From contig DASTUM010000159.1 of NCBI GenBank assembly GCA_035759665.1, positions 1 through 8,787 of the forward strand: 8,787 bases of DNA, read 5' to 3'. Origin of the DNA: Micavibrio_A sp035759665. GTDB taxonomy: Bacteria; Pseudomonadota; Alphaproteobacteria; Micavibrionales; Micavibrionaceae. Shown piece after piece: positions 6,235 through 8,787 of the stretch. A model generated the notes under the pieces. That model did not search any database. It had not been told where the DNA came from and saw only the letters and a list, made by a program, of their open reading frames with translations. Numbering within the stretch: position 1 is the stretch's first letter; every line of letters begins with the position of its first letter. The position numbers and the translations under genes are program-made.

Positions 6235-6264
6235 TTCCGGGACGTTTGCCGGAAGTCGCTTTTT
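6235..6264 (+). terminator. Possible weak terminator after priA
   Basis: TTCCGG (6235-6240) and CCGGAA (6249-6254) form a 6-bp stem with an 8-nt loop. A run of five T residues begins five bases after the stem (6260-6264). Stem and spacing are poor for a strong intrinsic terminator, so readthrough into the next gene 78 nt downstream of priA remains possible. Confidence 0.3.
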
Positions 6265-6291
6265 AACCGTTTTTCGCATAGACTTGATGGA

Positions 6292-7089
6292 ATGGATAGA
6301 AAAGCGCTCCCCTCCGACCTGACTTCTTACGATTTCCTGAAATTCACCGCGCTGGCCCTGATGGTCGTCGACCATATCGGCGTCTATTTCCTGCCCGACG
6401 ACTACTGGCTGCGCGCTGTCGGGCGGCTGTCGGCGCCGATCTGGCTCTTCCTGATCGGCTATGCCAGGTCGCGCGATTTCTCCTTGCCGATGTGGATCGG
6501 GATCGCCCTTCTGGCGCTTTCCGGCGTCGTGTTCGGCGGCTCCATCCTCCCGTTCAGCATCCTGGCGACGATGCTTGCCTGCCGCTTCGCGCTCGACCCG
6601 GTGATGACGGTGATCAGGCGCAGCCCGTCCTCGCTTTACCCCGTGTCGCTGGTGCTGTTCTTCGCCACCATCCTGACCTTTCCGGTTCTGGAATACGGCT
6701 CCATCGCCATGACGGTCGTCATGTTCGGCTATATGACCCGCAACCGCGAATCCCTGCCGTTCGATAAGAATCAGTATCTGCAATACGGGATTCTGATCGC
6801 CTTCGGCTATTTCCTGATCCAGGCCTATGTGTTCTTTCCCTTCGACATGTACCAGAAAATTTTCGTCGGCCTCGGCCTTCTGGCCACGATTCTGGGCCTG
6901 TCTTTCTTCCAGCCCCGCGCCTATCCGCTCCTGACGGCGCGGCTGCCCCGGCCTCTCGTCGGGCTGATTCAGATCGGCGGGCGCTATTCCCTGGAATTCT
7001 ACGTCGCCCATATCCTGCTTTTCAAAGGCATAGCGGCCTATTACGGCATCGATATCTACGGCTTTTTCGATTTTCGTCTTCTCCAGTAA
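6292..7089 (+). CDS. TraX family polytopic membrane protein
   Basis: This 265-aa protein has about seven or eight hydrophobic segments, near residues 15-33, 43-58, 67-83, 85-100, 114-132, 134-147, 164-182, 188-206 and 224-250. The N-terminal signature 'YDFLKFTALALMVVDHIGVYF...WLRAVGRLSAPIWLFLIGYA' is characteristic of the TraX family, whose founding member acetylates the N-terminus of F pilin. Conserved D27-H28 and the R41/GR44-45 region are present. The C-terminal 'GGRYSLEFYVAHILLFK' recalls the closing motif of membrane acyltransferases. An inner-membrane acyl- or acetyltransferase is therefore likely, but the acceptor is unknown and no conjugation or pilus gene is nearby. No Shine-Dalgarno is visible. 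TAGACT at 6279-6284 could be a -10 placing the transcript start at or next to the ATG (leaderless), or translation could depend on priA readthrough. The adjoining 7090-7223 region separates it from atpH. Confidence 0.85.
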   Translation: MDRKALPSDLTSYDFLKFTALALMVVDHIGVYFLPDDYWLRAVGRLSAPIWLFLIGYARSRDFSLPMWIGIALLALSGVVFGGSILPFSILATMLACRFALDPVMTVIRRSPSSLYPVSLVLFFATILTFPVLEYGSIAMTVVMFGYMTRNRESLPFDKNQYLQYGILIAFGYFLIQAYVFFPFDMYQKIFVGLGLLATILGLSFFQPRAYPLLTARLPRPLVGLIQIGGRYSLEFYVAHILLFKGIAAYYGIDIYGFFDFRLLQ

Positions 7090-7111
7090 GCGTCGTTAAC
7101 GATTCCCGCGA

Positions 7112-7131
7112 AAAAACCCGCATTTCTGCGG
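7112..7131 (-). terminator. Hairpin with T-run on the minus strand upstream of the atp promoter
   Basis: Read on the minus strand, CCGCA, loop GAAA, TGCGG is followed by G and then six T residues (7116-7111). This is the form of a small intrinsic terminator with a GNRA loop. On the plus strand there is no T-run, so it would not stop transcripts from the TraX-like gene. It could stop antisense transcription leaving the atp promoter region. The short 5-bp stem keeps confidence low. Confidence 0.35.
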
Positions 7132-7141
7132 CGCGCAACAC

Positions 7142-7170
7142 TTGCATGGCCGGTTCCCGTGTGCTATCTC
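7142..7170 (+). promoter_or_regulatory. Probable atp operon promoter
   Basis: TTGCAT (7142-7147), preceded by C, and TATCTC (7165-7170) are 17 bp apart. TGC immediately before TATCTC gives an extended -10; read as CTATCT it matches the CTTG-N-CTAT type common in alphaproteobacteria. The predicted transcription start is about 7177. This lies downstream of the in-frame ATG at 7146, which falls inside the -35 hexamer. Confidence 0.55.
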
Positions 7171-7223
7171 ACACGCAACTTTTGAACATAGATATCCGCC
7201 TTACGGTGGAAAAAGGGACATGC

Positions 7224-7793
7224 GTGGCTTCTAATATTAGATCCTCAGGCACTGCCGCCTTCAGATATGCCTCCGCTCTGGTCGATCTGGCTATCGAACA
7301 GGGAGCTATTCAACAAATAGAACAAGACGTTGCCGACCTGCGGCAAATGCTGGACTCTTCGCAGGAACTGCAAACGCTGGTTCGCTCCCCGTTGGTGGGG
7401 GCTGTTGCCCAGCAGGCGGCGCTCGAGGTGCTGGCAGACCGGGCGAAATTCTCGGCTCTGACCAAAAGCTTCCTCCTGACGCTGGCAAAGAACCGCCGCC
7501 TTGCAGAGATCTCGAACGTGCTTCAGGCCGTGTCCGACAATATCGTGGGCCGCCGCGGCGAAATCCTCGCCAAGGTCGAATCGGCCACGGAACTCACAGC
7601 CGCCCAGAAAAAATCCCTCGAAGAATCGCTGAGCAAGACCATCGGCCACCCGGTTTCTCTCGACGCCACGACGAATTCCGCCCTGATCGGCGGTGTCGTC
7701 ATCACTCTCGGCTCCCTGATGATCGACGATTCGATCAGGACGAAGCTGGAGCGCATGGGCCGCGCCATGAAACACAACGGCAAGGCCGCATAA
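7224..7793 (+). CDS. atpH: ATP synthase F1 subunit delta (OSCP family)
   Basis: This is the 189-aa peripheral-stalk subunit that links F1 to the b subunits of the ATP synthase at the inner membrane. The sequence 'RSSGTAAFRYASALVDLAIEQGAIQQIEQDV' is the typical helical N-terminal domain. The C-terminal 'LIGGVVITLGSLMIDDSIRTKLERM' is the family signature. I place the start at GTG 7224. It has AAGGGA five bases upstream, gives the family's usual length and the alphaproteobacterial opening (M/V)AS. The reading frame is open up to an ATG at 7146, but those 26 codons lack family similarity and overlap the promoter. A four-codon frame, ATG at 7220, overlaps this start. atpA follows after 31 nt, the beginning of the usual atpHAGDC operon. 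Confidence 0.93.
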   Translation: MASNIRSSGTAAFRYASALVDLAIEQGAIQQIEQDVADLRQMLDSSQELQTLVRSPLVGAVAQQAALEVLADRAKFSALTKSFLLTLAKNRRLAEISNVLQAVSDNIVGRRGEILAKVESATELTAAQKKSLEESLSKTIGHPVSLDATTNSALIGGVVITLGSLMIDDSIRTKLERMGRAMKHNGKAA

Positions 7794-7824
7794 CTTTAAG
7801 AATTCACCAAAGGAAGAAAGCAAA

Positions 7825-8787
7825 ATGGAAATCAAAGCAGCCGAAATCTCGGAAATCCTGAAAAAGCAGATTGCGAATTTCTCCGCGCAGGCAGATGTCG
7901 CCGAAATCGGACAAGTCCTCTCGGTCGGCGACGGCGTCGCCCGCGTTTACGGTCTCGACCGCGTCCAGGCCGGTGAGATGGTTGAATTCCCCGGCGGCAT
8001 CAAGGGCATGGCCCTCAACCTCGAATCCGACAATGTCGGCGTCGTCGTGTTCGGTGCCGACCGCGACATCAAGGAAGGCGACATCGTCAAGCGTACCGGC
8101 CAGATCGTGGAAGTTCCGGTTGGCCGCGGCCTGCTGGGCCGCGTGGTTGACGGTCTCGGCAACCCCATCGACGGCAAAGGCCCCATCAAGGATGCGAAAT
8201 TCTCCCGCGTGGAAGTAAAGGCGCCCGGCGTTATCGCCCGTAAATCCGTTCACGAGCCGATGCAGACCGGCCTCAAGGCCATCGACGCTCTCGTTCCGAT
8301 CGGCCGCGGCCAGCGCGAACTGATCATCGGAGACCGTCAGACCGGCAAAACCGCCGTCGCGATCGACGCCATCATCAACCAGAAATACTTCAACAAGGCT
8401 TCCGACGACAAAAAACACCTGTACTGCATCTACGTCGCCATCGGGCAAAAACGTTCGACAGTTGCCCAGCTGGTGCGCGAACTCGAAGAAAACGGTGCGA
8501 TGGAATATTCCATTGTCGTGGCCGCAACGGCTTCCGACCCGGCTCCGATGCAGTTCCTAGCACCCTACACGGGCGCTGCTATGGGTGAATATTTCCGCGA
8601 CAACGGCCTGCACTCGCTGATCGTCTATGATGACCTGTCGAAGCAAGCCGTCGCCTACCGCCAGATGTCCCTGCTGCTGCGCCGCCCGCCGGGCCGCGAA
8701 GCTTACCCGGGTGATGTTTTCTACATTCATTCCCGTCTTCTGGAACGTGCTTGCAAAGTAAACGACGCGCTCGGCGCCGGGTCTATG
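7825..8787 (+). CDS. atpA: ATP synthase F1 subunit alpha, C-terminal part beyond window
   Basis: The first 321 codons of about 510 are present and open to the right edge. The protein is the non-catalytic nucleotide-binding subunit of the F1 hexamer. Residues 1-95 are the N-terminal helix and beta-barrel ('QVLSVGDGVARVYGL', 'MALNLESDNVGVVVFG'). Residues 96 onward are the RecA-like domain, with 'GRVVDGLGNPIDGKGP', the Walker A GDRQTGKT (169-176, K175), 'YVAIGQKRSTVAQLV' and 'LIVYDDLSKQAVAYRQMSLLLRRPPGREAYPGDVFY'. The arginine-finger region would lie beyond the edge. The ATG has AAGGAAG at 7810-7816 as ribosome-binding site and follows atpH by 31 nt with no terminator between, so the two are co-transcribed. 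Confidence 0.97.
   Translation, partial: MEIKAAEISEILKKQIANFSAQADVAEIGQVLSVGDGVARVYGLDRVQAGEMVEFPGGIKGMALNLESDNVGVVVFGADRDIKEGDIVKRTGQIVEVPVGRGLLGRVVDGLGNPIDGKGPIKDAKFSRVEVKAPGVIARKSVHEPMQTGLKAIDALVPIGRGQRELIIGDRQTGKTAVAIDAIINQKYFNKASDDKKHLYCIYVAIGQKRSTVAQLVRELEENGAMEYSIVVAATASDPAPMQFLAPYTGAAMGEYFRDNGLHSLIVYDDLSKQAVAYRQMSLLLRRPPGREAYPGDVFYIHSRLLERACKVNDALGAGSM

Noticed and set aside
5563..7011. Long open minus-strand frame (482 codons) opposite the end of priA and the TraX-like gene
   Set aside because: It is antisense to two well-supported genes, spans their intergenic gap and shows Gln/Glu/His-rich low-information composition typical of a codon-bias shadow.
7804..8448. Open minus-strand frame opposite atpA (214 codons)
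   Set aside because: It is a reverse-strand shadow of the highly conserved atpA sequence and has no ribosome-binding site or domain.

Overview
The window is a stretch of bacterial chromosome that most resembles an alphaproteobacterium. The evidence is the gene set and order (xerC with a DUF484 gene, a small transaldolase, priA, then atpH-atpA, where the F1 genes form their own operon), moderately high G+C coding DNA, a promoter upstream of atpH of alphaproteobacterial style, and an 82-bp palindromic repeat with the 'GTCATTGCGA...TCGCAATGAC' ends often seen scattered in alphaproteobacterial genomes. I cannot name the genus from the sequence.

Layout. Positions 1-2001 hold three minus-strand genes. 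In transcription order they are a DUF484/GAF-like gene, xerC, and a DUF1428 gene that runs off the left edge. The 100-nt spacer between DUF484 and xerC is almost filled by the palindromic repeat. From 2002 to 2150 lies an AT-rich divergent promoter region. It drives a short unrecognised plus-strand gene (2151-2438) that ends at a bidirectional hairpin terminator. The transaldolase gene (2497-3153) and an unrecognised 211-aa gene (3236-3871) are both on the minus strand. They are separated by a spacer that can fold so as to hide the transaldolase ribosome-binding site. A second divergent intergenic region (3872-4050) leads into priA (4051-6213, plus). It is followed by a TraX-like polytopic membrane protein (6292-7089), then by the promoter and first two genes of the ATP synthase F1 operon: atpH, starting at a GTG at 7224, and atpA, cut by the right edge.

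Functionally the window is mostly housekeeping: chromosome dimer resolution (XerC), replication restart (PriA), the non-oxidative pentose phosphate pathway (transaldolase) and oxidative phosphorylation (AtpH, AtpA). The accessory parts are the TraX-like gene between priA and atpH, the two unrecognised genes, and the repeat in the xerC leader. I found no defence system, CRISPR array, transposase, tRNA or rRNA. The most interesting material is regulatory or structural rather than a new multi-gene system.
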